NCBI GenBank assembly: GCA_012964825.1
Contig: DTTI01000005.1
Span: 1-51,011, forward strand
DNA length: 51,011 bases
Source of the DNA: Candidatus Neomarinimicrobiota bacterium
GTDB taxonomy: Bacteria; Fidelibacterota; Marinisomatia; Marinisomatales; S15-B10
Reading direction: 5' to 3'
The notes under the pieces are model-generated. The model was not told the DNA's origin and searched no databases. It saw only the letters and a program-made list of their open reading frames with translations. The position numbers were made by a program, and so were the translations under genes. Positions 16,803 to 25,797 of this stretch are shown in pieces. Within the stretch, counting starts at the first letter, position 1, and every line of letters begins with the position of its first letter.

Positions 16803-16836
16803 CTAACTGTCAAATCTCACTCAACTAAACAGTTAG
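16803..16836. promoter_or_regulatory. Inverted repeat in divergent intergenic region, possible operator
   Basis: CTAACTGT at 16803-16810 is the exact reverse complement of ACAGTTAG at 16829-16836, with an 18-base spacer. It lies between the start of the dehydratase-like gene (16764, minus) and the ABC ATPase gene (16889, plus), where both promoters must sit. The centre-to-centre distance of 26 bases is about two and a half helical turns. No regulator gene is adjacent, so the function is a guess. Confidence 0.35.
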
Positions 16837-16888
16837 ATACAAACAAAGTTTCTAATATGGTTTTTTTCTTAGTATCAATATCTATCAG

Positions 16889-17659
16889 ATGATACGGGTA
16901 AGCAATCTATCAAAAGATTTCCGCTTATCAAGAAAACAGCGTCGTGAACAAGGTCCACAGTACAAAAATGCCAAGACCATACGCGCTGTAGATAATGTAA
17001 CCTTTGAATGTAAACCGGGTCGAGTTTTCGGACTTATTGGTCCGAACGGCGCGGGAAAGACAACTATACTCCGTATCATTGCAACTATGCTGAAACCGAC
17101 GGAAGGCTCAGTTACTGTGGCCGGTTTTGACACCCTCCAAAAACCGAAAGAAGTGCGGCGGAATATTGGTTTCATGACTGCCCAGACAGCCCTTTACGAC
17201 AGACTTACCCCAACAGAAATGGTCCAGTATATCGCTGACCTTTACGGTATGGAGATGAATCATTTCGAGGAACGCAAAGATAAGATCTTTTCCATGCTGG
17301 ACATGGGAAAATTTGCCGACCGACGAATTGCCCGCCTCAGTTCTGGCATGAAGCAGAAAACATCCATCGCCCGCACCATTATTCACGACCCGGATGTGGT
17401 AGTGTTTGATGAACCCACGACCGGTCTCGATGTTATGACTGCTCGGCGAATCATAGAACTGATTCGGTCTTGCCGCGAAGAGAGTAAAACGGTCATCTTT
17501 TCTACACACCAGATGTCAGAGGTGAAACTTTTGTGTGATGATCTTGCCATTATTCATGAAGGTAGACTTTTTTTCAACGGGAGCCGGGATAAGTTTGAAG
17601 GACAAATGAAAGAAACCACTTACGAAGACGAATTTATACGTCTGGTGGGAGAAGCTTAG
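16889..17659 (+). CDS. ABC transporter ATP-binding protein (NatA-like)
   Basis: The 256-residue ATPase has Walker A GPNGAGKTT at 51-59, signature RLSSGMKQK, Walker B VVVFDEPTTGLD and the switch His in FSTHQMSE. The lead sequence before Walker A and the pairing with an ABC-2 permease carrying a large extracytoplasmic loop match the sodium-exporter NatAB type. It would energise export of an ion, drug or peptide across the inner membrane. ATG 16889 is the start, and the permease follows after one base. Confidence 0.92.
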   Translation: MIRVSNLSKDFRLSRKQRREQGPQYKNAKTIRAVDNVTFECKPGRVFGLIGPNGAGKTTILRIIATMLKPTEGSVTVAGFDTLQKPKEVRRNIGFMTAQTALYDRLTPTEMVQYIADLYGMEMNHFEERKDKIFSMLDMGKFADRRIARLSSGMKQKTSIARTIIHDPDVVVFDEPTTGLDVMTARRIIELIRSCREESKTVIFSTHQMSEVKLLCDDLAIIHEGRLFFNGSRDKFEGQMKETTYEDEFIRLVGEA

Positions 17660-17660
17660 C

Positions 17661-18851
17661 TTGGGCTGGTTCATCATCCTTGTCAAGGAGCTCACAGACA
17701 TGCTTCGGGATCGCCGTACAATTTTCATGATGGTGGTCATGCCTCTGATGGTGATTCCCCTCCTCATGACAACTGCCATAAAACTAACACAGTCACAAGT
17801 AGAAAAGGCAAAGGATAAGGAGTTGAGAGTAGCTGTCATTGGTGAGACAGCAGCGCCCGAGTTGTTTGAAAGATTATCTAAAGAGGAGAATTTCTTTCTT
17901 GTCACCATGACAAATGCAGACAGTGCCCGTGCAATGACGGCCGAACAGACGCTGGATGGCGTTGTCATCATTCCTCAGCATTTCTCTGAGTTTGTAGAAG
18001 GAGACAAGCAGGCTACGATTCGGCTTATCTTCAAGTCATCGGAGTCGCTCAATGCTGCGCGCCGTAGGATTGAAGCTATTATTGATCAGTACGACCGAGA
18101 GATTGTTAATGAAAGAATTGGTCGGTTGCAACTCGATGAGACCATTTTCGATGCAATTGCAATTGAAAGAGAGGATGTGGCATCCACTGAAGAACGATTC
18201 GCTGAAGTTGCGGGCGGATACTTACCATACATATTTATTATTTTTGGGTTTATGGGATCTATATACCCCGCATTGGATTTGGGTGTAGGGGAAAAGGAGA
18301 GAGGTACCCTTGAGACAATTCTATCTTCGCCGGCCAGCAGGTTTGATATTGTAATGGGGAAATTTATTGTGATTGTACTTTTCAGTATCTCCACGGCCCT
18401 CCTTGCCCTTTTTGGAGTATTGTTCATGGTATATCTTCTCCCAAAGACTGAAATGGATGTAGCAGGAGTGGTAATGGATATGATGGGTCCTAGATCAATA
18501 TTTCTCATCATGAGTATGGTGCTGCCTGTAGCCGCATTTTTCGCCGCTGTGAGCCTGGCTATTTCCGTCTTTGCCAAATCCTTTAAAGAGGCCCAGAGTA
18601 TGATAGCACCTCTAAACATTATCATTATCTTACCGGCAATGGTGGGTATGCTTCCCGGATTCAAGCTGGGGTTTGTTACAGCGGCCATACCTATCCTTAA
18701 TCTTTCCTTGGCAACAAAAGCTATTTTGGGCGGGAAGGCAAATCCAATACTTATTGCCGAGGTGTATCTTTCTCTCTTTTTGTTGGCTGGTGTTGCAATT
18801 TATGGATGTGTGAAATGGTTCAACCGAGAAGAGACATTGTTCAGGTCATAA
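17661..18851 (+). CDS. ABC-2 type transporter permease (NatB-like)
   Basis: The 396-residue protein has one N-terminal membrane segment (IFMMVVMPLMVIPLLMTT) and a large soluble loop of roughly 150 residues. Five to six C-terminal membrane segments follow. The motif GEKERGTLETILSSPASR before the second segment is typical of ABC-2 exporters of the NatB group (COG1668). TTG 17661 is the only sensible start, one base after the ATPase stop. The substrate is unknown. It ends 34 bases before the formylglycine-enzyme gene, but the products do not suggest a shared job. Confidence 0.88.
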   Translation: MGWFIILVKELTDMLRDRRTIFMMVVMPLMVIPLLMTTAIKLTQSQVEKAKDKELRVAVIGETAAPELFERLSKEENFFLVTMTNADSARAMTAEQTLDGVVIIPQHFSEFVEGDKQATIRLIFKSSESLNAARRRIEAIIDQYDREIVNERIGRLQLDETIFDAIAIEREDVASTEERFAEVAGGYLPYIFIIFGFMGSIYPALDLGVGEKERGTLETILSSPASRFDIVMGKFIVIVLFSISTALLALFGVLFMVYLLPKTEMDVAGVVMDMMGPRSIFLIMSMVLPVAAFFAAVSLAISVFAKSFKEAQSMIAPLNIIIILPAMVGMLPGFKLGFVTAAIPILNLSLATKAILGGKANPILIAEVYLSLFLLAGVAIYGCVKWFNREETLFRS

Positions 18852-18885
18852 TATTTTTTCAAAGTTTGATTATGGGTAGAGTGTT

Positions 18886-19944
18886 ATGAAAAATAAAAAA
18901 ACATTCTTTGGCTTTCAGATATCCAATTTTGGATCCTATATACTTCCTTTAGTTTCATTCTTCTTGTTCGGGGGTTGTAATAACGAAGTTTCTCTCAAGC
19001 TCGAATTTGGTAAAATGGCTCTTATACCGGCTGGAACTTTTGTTATGGGTGGCAACAGCAACCAGTCCGGCCCGGATGAATTCCCACGTCATAAAGTACA
19101 GGTGGACAGCTTTTATATGGATGTACATGAAGTAACAAATAGGCAGTTCAAAGGATTTGTTGAAAATACAGGCTATATCACGATTGCTGAGAGAGAAATT
19201 GATTGGGAAGATATGAAAAAAGATCTGCCAAATGGTACGCCAAAGCCATCAGACGAAATTTTTAAACCTGGATCTGTCGTTTTCAAAGCCACAAATGAGC
19301 CTGTGCCACTCAATGATGAGACGCAATGGTGGGAATGGAAAATCGGCGCCAATTGGAAACAGCCAGAAGGACCTGGCAGTAGCATAAAGGATAAGATGGA
19401 CCACCCAGTAGTACATGTGGCCTGGGATGATGCTGTGGCATATGCCCAGTGGGCCGGAAAGAGGCTTCCTACAGAAGCCGAATGGGAATGGGCCGCCTAT
19501 GGCGGATTAGACAATCCCATTTATCCATGGGGAGACACACCTGCATCTAAATCTGTATCTAAAGCCAATTTTTGGCAGGGGCAGTTCCCCTATAAGAACT
19601 CCTCTAAAGATGGTTTTTATGGCAGTGCTCCGGTCATGTCCTACATTCCAAACGGTTATGGATTGCATGATATGGCCGGCAACGTATGGGAGTGGTGCGC
19701 CGATTTGTATCATTATGAGTCCTACCTGATGGATTCAAGAAATGATGTATGTATTAATCCAACAGGACCAGAAGCATCACTTGACCCCAGAGAGCCATTT
19801 GCGACAAAACGTGTGATGCGGGGTGGTTCTTTTTTATGTAATGACAGCTACTGTAGTGGTTATCGTGTCTCCAGGCGTATGAGTTCCAGTCAGGATACAG
19901 GTCTGAACCACACTGGATTTCGGTGTGTTAAATCAGCTGGTTAA
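18886..19944 (+). CDS. Formylglycine-generating enzyme (sulfatase maturase), lipoprotein form
   Basis: FGE converts the cysteine of the sulfatase C-x-P/A-S-R motif to formylglycine with oxygen. The protein has a lipoprotein signal (LPLVSFFLFGGC, Cys31), then the SUMF1/EgtB fold with IPAGTFVMGG, VTNRQF, GKRLPTEAEWEWAA and GNVWEWCAD. The C-terminal RGGSFLCNDSYCSGYR carries both copper-binding catalytic cysteines (Cys318, Cys323) that mark true FGEs, as opposed to related ergothioneine-type enzymes. It is one base from the fucosidase gene and near three Cys-type sulfatases, its obvious clients. The signal places it outside the cytoplasm, unlike most bacterial FGEs. Confidence 0.88.
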   Translation: MKNKKTFFGFQISNFGSYILPLVSFFLFGGCNNEVSLKLEFGKMALIPAGTFVMGGNSNQSGPDEFPRHKVQVDSFYMDVHEVTNRQFKGFVENTGYITIAEREIDWEDMKKDLPNGTPKPSDEIFKPGSVVFKATNEPVPLNDETQWWEWKIGANWKQPEGPGSSIKDKMDHPVVHVAWDDAVAYAQWAGKRLPTEAEWEWAAYGGLDNPIYPWGDTPASKSVSKANFWQGQFPYKNSSKDGFYGSAPVMSYIPNGYGLHDMAGNVWEWCADLYHYESYLMDSRNDVCINPTGPEASLDPREPFATKRVMRGGSFLCNDSYCSGYRVSRRMSSSQDTGLNHTGFRCVKSAG

Positions 19945-19945
19945 T

Positions 19946-21997
19946 ATGAAGAAAGCTTACCGATCATCAATTCTTCTACTGGCTTTGACTTTACTGGTAG
20001 GGATTGCTGAAGGCAATAAGGGTTACTCGCCGGATGACGCGAGAATGACATGGTGGCGGGAAGCCCGATTCGGCATGTTCATTCACTGGGGGCTCTACTC
20101 TATTCCAGCTGGGGAATGGAAAGGCGAGACCAATCACGCCGAGTGGATCCGTACAACCGCTCAAATACCTATTGATGAATACGACAAGTTCGTTCAGGAG
20201 TTTAACCCCATAAAATTCGATGCGGACGAATGGGTTCGCATGGCTAAAGATGCTGGCATGAAATACATCGTTATTACGTCTAAGCATCATGATGGGTTTA
20301 GTCTGTTCGATTCTCGCTATACAGATTTCGACATCATGTCTACACCCTTTAAACGGGACATCATGGACGAACTCGCTAATGCCTGTCGTAAATATGGGTT
20401 AAAGATATGCTGGTACCATTCCATTATGGACTGGCATCATCCGGATTACCTTCCCCGCCGTGGTTGGGAAAGTCGTACAACAGAGGGTGCCGATTTTAGC
20501 CGATATATATCTCACATGAAAAAACAGCTTAAGGAGTTGATCCAAAATTATGGTGATATTGGGGTACTCTGGTTTGATGGTGAATGGGAGGAGACATGGA
20601 ACCACGAATACGGTCAGGATCTATACGATTATGTGCGGGATCTTCAACCCTCAATTGTTATCAACAATAGAGTTGATTCTGGCCGTTCTGGTATGCAAGG
20701 GTTAACGAAAGAGGGAAATTATGCCGGTGATTTTGGTACCCCAGAACAAGAAATTCCACCCACAGGTCTTCCTGGTATTGACTGGGAAACCTGCATGACA
20801 ATGAACGATCATTGGGGCTACAATAAGCACAACAATAACTGGAAATCCAGCAAGGATCTGATCCAAAAGTTGGCAGATATCGCTTCGAAGGGGGGCAACT
20901 TTTTACTCAATGTCGGGCCTACTGCTGAAGGTCTTTTTCCCCAATCTAGTATTAATCGTCTTGCGGCCATGGGCCAATGGATGAAAATTAACGGTGAATC
21001 GATTTATGGGACCCAGGCCAGCCCTTTCAAACATTTATCTTGGGGGCGGTGCACCCAAAAAGCAGTCAAAGGAGGAACGCGTTTGTATCTTCACGTGTTT
21101 TCCTGGCCGGAGAATGGCCGCTTGGTGATTCCCGGCATATATAATCAGCCTGGTCAGGCCTTTCTACTATCCGATCCAACCGTAGAATTGGATGCTTTCC
21201 GCAAAGAAGATGCTATTGTAATCAATGTGCCTCAAAAAGTGCCCGATCCAATCAATAGTGTTGTCGCCATAGATATTGCCGGCAAACCAGATGTGAATGA
21301 TCCGCCTATTATTTCAGCTGAACATGATATTTTTATAAATGAAATGGATATCTCTATTGTCTCACCAAGGGAGAATATTACAATTCACTATACATTAGAT
21401 GGCAGTACGCCCAGTATTAAATCCCCCATCGTTGATGGACCCATTAGTTTGACAAAAACATCACAGGTATCAGCCCGACTGTTTCGGAACGGGGAACCGG
21501 TTAGCGGAAGCACTCAGGCTAATTATACAAAAGTTGTTCCCAATCCCGGTGTGGATTTACACGGCATTACCCAAGGATTACAGTATGGTTATTATGAAGG
21601 GTCTTGGGATCAACTTCCTGATTTTAATGAGCTTGAGGTTGTAGCAACAGGTTTTATCCCTAATTTTGATATATCTCCCAGGAAGCAAAATGATTACTTT
21701 GGATTTTGGTTCGAGGGATTTGTTCTTCTGCCTGAAGATGGTATTTATTCATTTTTCACAGATTCTGATGATGGCAGTCGTCTATATATCGGTAGTGGCC
21801 TGGTTGTGGAAAATGACGGTCTTCATGGAATAAACGAGGAAACAGGATCCATTGCTTTAAGTGCAGGATATCATCCCATTCGTGTCACTTTTTTTGAGAA
21901 AACTGGCGCGAATCAACTAAAAATTTCCTATAGAGGTCCGAACATGGTGAAACAGGTGATTTCTGAGAAAGTCTTAGTTCGCGAAAAGAAAAGTTAA
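19946..21997 (+). CDS. Alpha-L-fucosidase GH29 with C-terminal PA14 domain, secreted
   Basis: This enzyme releases terminal alpha-L-fucose from glycans with retention. ATG 19946 gives a signal peptide (SSILLLALTLLVGIAEG) and 683 residues. The GH29 barrel contains ARFGMFIHWGLYSIPAGEW, ITSKHHDGFSLFDS and GVLWFDGEWE with the expected nucleophile Asp near residue 211. SKGGNFLLNVGPTAEG closes the barrel. A short beta domain with IHYTLDGSTPSI (chitobiase C-terminal type) follows, then a PA14-like domain (GFVLLPEDGIYSFFTDSDDGSRLYI) likely to bind carbohydrate. Position beside FGE, a sulfatase and fucose permease supports action on sulfated or fucosylated polymers. Confidence 0.93.
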   Translation: MKKAYRSSILLLALTLLVGIAEGNKGYSPDDARMTWWREARFGMFIHWGLYSIPAGEWKGETNHAEWIRTTAQIPIDEYDKFVQEFNPIKFDADEWVRMAKDAGMKYIVITSKHHDGFSLFDSRYTDFDIMSTPFKRDIMDELANACRKYGLKICWYHSIMDWHHPDYLPRRGWESRTTEGADFSRYISHMKKQLKELIQNYGDIGVLWFDGEWEETWNHEYGQDLYDYVRDLQPSIVINNRVDSGRSGMQGLTKEGNYAGDFGTPEQEIPPTGLPGIDWETCMTMNDHWGYNKHNNNWKSSKDLIQKLADIASKGGNFLLNVGPTAEGLFPQSSINRLAAMGQWMKINGESIYGTQASPFKHLSWGRCTQKAVKGGTRLYLHVFSWPENGRLVIPGIYNQPGQAFLLSDPTVELDAFRKEDAIVINVPQKVPDPINSVVAIDIAGKPDVNDPPIISAEHDIFINEMDISIVSPRENITIHYTLDGSTPSIKSPIVDGPISLTKTSQVSARLFRNGEPVSGSTQANYTKVVPNPGVDLHGITQGLQYGYYEGSWDQLPDFNELEVVATGFIPNFDISPRKQNDYFGFWFEGFVLLPEDGIYSFFTDSDDGSRLYIGSGLVVENDGLHGINEETGSIALSAGYHPIRVTFFEKTGANQLKISYRGPNMVKQVISEKVLVREKKS

Positions 21998-22009
21998 CTT
22001 AGGCTCCAA

Positions 22010-23980
22010 CTGAAATCCCAGTCCAGACTCACGCTTCTATTCACCGGATTTTTCTTTCTCGCATCATGCGGAAAAGTGAAGGATCGGCCTCCAAATATTG
22101 TCATTATTTTTTCCGATGATCAGGGTTATGCAGACATAGGTGTATATGGAGCACAGGGCTTTCAAACGCCCAATTTAGATCGTCTAGCCAGTGAGGGAAT
22201 TCGTTTTACGGATTTTCAGGTTTCTCAAGCTGTGTGCAGTGCCTCTCGTGCCTCACTCTTAACAGGATGTTATGCCCAAAGAGTGGGAGTTCAAGGCGCC
22301 TACAATCATACTGCCCGTGTCGGCCTGAATCCTGCGGAAGAGACTATTGCTGAAATTCTGAAATCCATAGGATATGTTACAGGGATATTTGGCAAATGGC
22401 ATTTGGGTCATCATAAGAAATTTTTACCATTGCAGCAGGGTTTTGATGAATATCTAGGCATTCCCTATTCCAACGATATGTGGCCTGTAGACTATAACGG
22501 TTCATCTGTGAGCAGTACCGATCATTTTAAAAGCTTTTACCCACAGTTACCACTTATTGAAGATAATGAAAAGATTGAGGAGATTCGCACATTAGCCGAC
22601 CAAGACCAGTTAACTACCCGTTATACGGAGCGGGCGGTTGATTTTATTAAAAGAAATAGAGATACCCCTTTCTTTCTCTATTTACCACATTCCATGCCCC
22701 ACGTTCCTCTGGGTGTTTCAGATAAATTTAGAAGTAAAAGCGAGCAGGGCATGTATGGGGATGTGATCATGGAAATCGATTGGTCATTAGGTGAAATTCT
22801 TAATGCGCTGTCAGACAATGATCTGGATGACAATACACTGGTCATTTTTACCAGTGATAATGGACCCTGGCTTAATTATGGTAATCATGCTGGGTCCGCA
22901 TTTCCGCTTCGTGAAGGTAAAGGGACTATGTGGGAGGGTGGATCAAGGGTACCATGTATTATGCGCTGGCCCGGTCGTATTCCTGCAGGTTCTGTTTCTC
23001 ATCAGCTAGCTGCGACGATTGATATTTTGCCTACAATTGCATCCATTACTGGTGCAGCTTTGCCTGCAAGACCCATAGATGGAGTGAATATTCAATCGAT
23101 TCTCGAGGGTGATACTTGTGCTACTCCCCGAAAGGAATATTATTACTATTATGGGGGTGAACTCATTGCTGTAAGGCAGGGTAAAATGAAACTCTTTTTC
23201 CCCCACTCATATCGATCTTATGAGGGTATTGAACCGGGACAGGGTGGTTACCCCGGCATTTACAAAGGTGTTTTAGGAAAATATGCAGTAGGTAAGAGCA
23301 AACTTGAATTATATGATCTTGATAATGATATGTCTGAGTTAGAAGATGTCTCGGGAATGTATCCTGACGTTGTTAAAACATTACAGGTATTGGGTCAGAA
23401 AGCGCGTGAAGAATTGGGAGATAAACTTACCGGAACAATTGGTACAGGTGTACGGCCAATAGGACGATTAGATCCTGCAAGACCTCCCTCTTTTCTGGAA
23501 GTATCTCATAAGGCTGTTAACAGACCCGTTACTATTAATAATCAATATAGCACAAAATATTCAGCTGGTGGGGATAATGGTGTTGTGAATGGTATAAGAG
23601 GAACTATTGATTTCCATGATGGTAACTGGCAGGGTTATGAAGGTGTCGATTTTGAGGCAATCATTGATCTTGGTGAAACTACTGTCATAAGTGAAATTAG
23701 TATCAGTTTTTTGCAAAATCAGTCAGCCTGGATATTTTTTCCAACTGAAGTGGAATTTGAGATTTCCACAGATGGATTTGATTACAGTTCGGTAAAACGG
23801 GTGCTGCATAAAACAGAAATCAGTCCGGGTCATGAGGTAATAGATTTTTCACATGTTTTTTCTCAAGAAAAAGCACGTTTCGTCAAGGTTAAAGCAAAAA
23901 ATGTCACGATTTGTCCAGACTGGCACCCGGGTGCTGGTGGCAAAGCATGGGTTTTTGTGGATGAAATTGTTGTAAAATAA
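22010..23980 (+). CDS. Cys-type sulfatase lipoprotein with discoidin-like C-terminal domain, probable CTG start
   Basis: The sulfatase core has IVIIFSDDQGYADIGVYG (metal site), the maturation motif CSASR at residues 76-80 and GKWHLGHHKK. FTSDNGPWLNYG completes the metal site. The region upstream of the first GTG (22076) is in frame and reads KSQSRLTLLFTGFFFLASCG, a perfect lipoprotein signal with lipobox LASC. No ATG, GTG or TTG precedes it, and the only fitting initiator is CTG 22010, with AGG six bases upstream, giving 656 residues. About 150 C-terminal residues look like an F5/8 type C (CBM32-like) domain. Substrate sulfate ester is unknown, with fucose sulfate the best guess from context. 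Confidence 0.87.
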   Translation: MKSQSRLTLLFTGFFFLASCGKVKDRPPNIVIIFSDDQGYADIGVYGAQGFQTPNLDRLASEGIRFTDFQVSQAVCSASRASLLTGCYAQRVGVQGAYNHTARVGLNPAEETIAEILKSIGYVTGIFGKWHLGHHKKFLPLQQGFDEYLGIPYSNDMWPVDYNGSSVSSTDHFKSFYPQLPLIEDNEKIEEIRTLADQDQLTTRYTERAVDFIKRNRDTPFFLYLPHSMPHVPLGVSDKFRSKSEQGMYGDVIMEIDWSLGEILNALSDNDLDDNTLVIFTSDNGPWLNYGNHAGSAFPLREGKGTMWEGGSRVPCIMRWPGRIPAGSVSHQLAATIDILPTIASITGAALPARPIDGVNIQSILEGDTCATPRKEYYYYYGGELIAVRQGKMKLFFPHSYRSYEGIEPGQGGYPGIYKGVLGKYAVGKSKLELYDLDNDMSELEDVSGMYPDVVKTLQVLGQKAREELGDKLTGTIGTGVRPIGRLDPARPPSFLEVSHKAVNRPVTINNQYSTKYSAGGDNGVVNGIRGTIDFHDGNWQGYEGVDFEAIIDLGETTVISEISISFLQNQSAWIFFPTEVEFEISTDGFDYSSVKRVLHKTEISPGHEVIDFSHVFSQEKARFVKVKAKNVTICPDWHPGAGGKAWVFVDEIVVK

Positions 23981-24027
23981 AATGAAATAGGTTGGCTGGG
24001 CTGGGAAGGGATAAACCTTAAAACAAT

Positions 24028-25341
24028 ATGAACAAGTCTTTATCTGATTCAAAGCAGGTCGTAACAAAACCGTATTTAATCCCATTTGTTCTTGTAGGAT
24101 TACTTTTCCCCCTTTGGGGATTTGCCAATGATATTACCAATCCTATGGTAGCGGCATTTAAAAACATATTGTTAGTCAGTAATTTTGAAAGTGCCTTGGT
24201 ACAATGTGCCTTCTATGGCGGATATTGTTTTATGGCAATCCCTGCCGCGATTTTCATCTGGCGATTTAATTATAAGCAGGCGATTCTAATGGGTTTGGCC
24301 CTTTATTCAATTGGATGTCTTATGTTTATACCCTCTGGAAAAATGATGGTTTTCGAGGCTTTCCTCTTCTCATATTTTGTCATGACTTGTGGCTTATCAT
24401 TTTTAGAAACGAGCGCAAACCCCTACATCCTGTCTATGGGCAATGAAGCCACTGCTACACAAAGATTGAACCTTGCCCAGGCCTTTAATCCTTTGGGATC
24501 TTTGATGGGAATGTTTATTGCCAAAGAATTTATTTTGGCTCGATTAAATTCTACTTCGGAAGCGGGGAGGTGGGAATTAGCGCAAAATGATCCCGGTTTA
24601 TTTACCCAAATTCAACAAAGTGACCTGAATGTGATTATTGGACCTTACTTGATGTTGGGGATTGTTGTCGCTTTTGTCTTTGTCATTTTCGCTATTACAA
24701 AATTGCCAGGTTCAAGAAATGAGAATGTGGACAAACTCAATCTCAGACCAACGCTGAAACGCTTATTTTCTAACAGGCTTTATTTAGAAGGGGTAGTTGC
24801 TCAGGCTTTTTACGTCGGGGCTCAAATCATGTGTTGGACATTTATAATTCATTACGGTGTGAATGAACTTGGAATGACCAAGGCAGAGGCGCAATCGTAT
24901 AACATGATTGCCATGGTCATTTTTGTCAGCAGCCGGTTTATTTGTACTTACCTTTTAAAATATATAAACCCCGGGCAATTATTAATGGGCCTGGCCTTGG
25001 GCGGCGGGGTGTTTACTTTAGGCACCATATTTATTTCTGGCATGATGGGGTTATATTCATTAGTTGCTGTTTCGGCCTGCATGTCCTTGATGTTTCCAAC
25101 CATATACGGCATCGCCCTCAAAGGATTAGGGGAGGATGCTAAAATTGGTTCTGCAGGATTAATTCTGGCCATCGGCGGCGGTTCTCTTATGCCGCCTCTG
25201 CAAGGGGCTATTATGGATATGTCATCCTTTTCCATGGGGGAATTAATGTTGTCCAGTACCCGGGTCAGCTTTTGTTTACCTGTTATTTGTTTTCTAGTTA
25301 TAGGATTTTTCGGCTGGAATACGGCCAGGAAACTACCGTAA
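24028..25341 (+). CDS. fucP: L-fucose:H+ symporter FucP
   Basis: FucP imports L-fucose with a proton across the inner membrane. The 437-residue MFS protein matches the E. coli length and has about twelve membrane segments. It carries the two key acidic residues of the family in context: GFANDITNP (Asp35, equivalent to E. coli Asp46) and FLETSANPYI (Glu127, equivalent to Glu135). FPTIYGIALKGLG is also typical. It heads the cytoplasmic half of the pathway and lies 17 bases before fucU. Confidence 0.95.
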   Translation: MNKSLSDSKQVVTKPYLIPFVLVGLLFPLWGFANDITNPMVAAFKNILLVSNFESALVQCAFYGGYCFMAIPAAIFIWRFNYKQAILMGLALYSIGCLMFIPSGKMMVFEAFLFSYFVMTCGLSFLETSANPYILSMGNEATATQRLNLAQAFNPLGSLMGMFIAKEFILARLNSTSEAGRWELAQNDPGLFTQIQQSDLNVIIGPYLMLGIVVAFVFVIFAITKLPGSRNENVDKLNLRPTLKRLFSNRLYLEGVVAQAFYVGAQIMCWTFIIHYGVNELGMTKAEAQSYNMIAMVIFVSSRFICTYLLKYINPGQLLMGLALGGGVFTLGTIFISGMMGLYSLVAVSACMSLMFPTIYGIALKGLGEDAKIGSAGLILAIGGGSLMPPLQGAIMDMSSFSMGELMLSSTRVSFCLPVICFLVIGFFGWNTARKLP

Positions 25342-25358
25342 ACTAAAACGGAAATAAT

Positions 25359-25790
25359 ATGCTAAAAGGTATATCACCATTCGTTTCACCGGATTTGCTT
25401 CACACTCTTCACCGGATGGGCCATGGGGATGAAATCGTTTTGGCTGACGCACATTTCCCGGGTGATTCATTAAATGACAATATCTTGAGGGCCGATGGCG
25501 TGAAAATTCAGGACTTATTAATGGGCATCCTACCATTGTTAGAAATTGATGATTATGTGGATGACCCAATTGTCATGATGGGAGCGGTTTCAGGTGATAC
25601 GCTGGATCCGACTGTGGAGGAAGCTTATTTAATCCCGATAAAAAAGTATGTCTCTGGAGCACCGGCCATAAAACGTATTGACCGCTTTACTTTTTATGAG
25701 CGAGCCAAAAATGCATTTGCCATTGTTGTCTCGGGAGAATTGGCGAAATACGGCAATATTATTCTCAAGAAAGGGGTAACACCGGTATAA
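25359..25790 (+). CDS. fucU: L-fucose mutarotase FucU
   Basis: FucU interconverts alpha and beta anomers of L-fucose so that imported sugar meets the anomer preference of the next enzyme. The 143-residue protein carries the RbsD/FucU signature HRMGHGDEIVLADAHFPGDS at residues 18-37 with catalytic His22. The C-terminal FYERAKNAFAIVVSGELAKYGN is also typical. Its length fits FucU rather than RbsD. It stands between fucP and the fuconate dehydratase gene with short gaps, in one transcription unit. Confidence 0.95.
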   Translation: MLKGISPFVSPDLLHTLHRMGHGDEIVLADAHFPGDSLNDNILRADGVKIQDLLMGILPLLEIDDYVDDPIVMMGAVSGDTLDPTVEEAYLIPIKKYVSGAPAIKRIDRFTFYERAKNAFAIVVSGELAKYGNIILKKGVTPV

Positions 25791-25797
25791 GGAATTT

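Noticed and set aside
18086-18688. 200-codon open frame on the minus strand
   Set aside because: It is antisense to the well-supported ABC permease, has no recognisable motif, and arises from the codon pattern of the hydrophobic gene.
22076-23980. Sulfatase starting at GTG 22076
   Set aside because: This would discard an in-frame, perfectly formed lipoprotein signal immediately upstream. The longer form with CTG 22010 is preferred.
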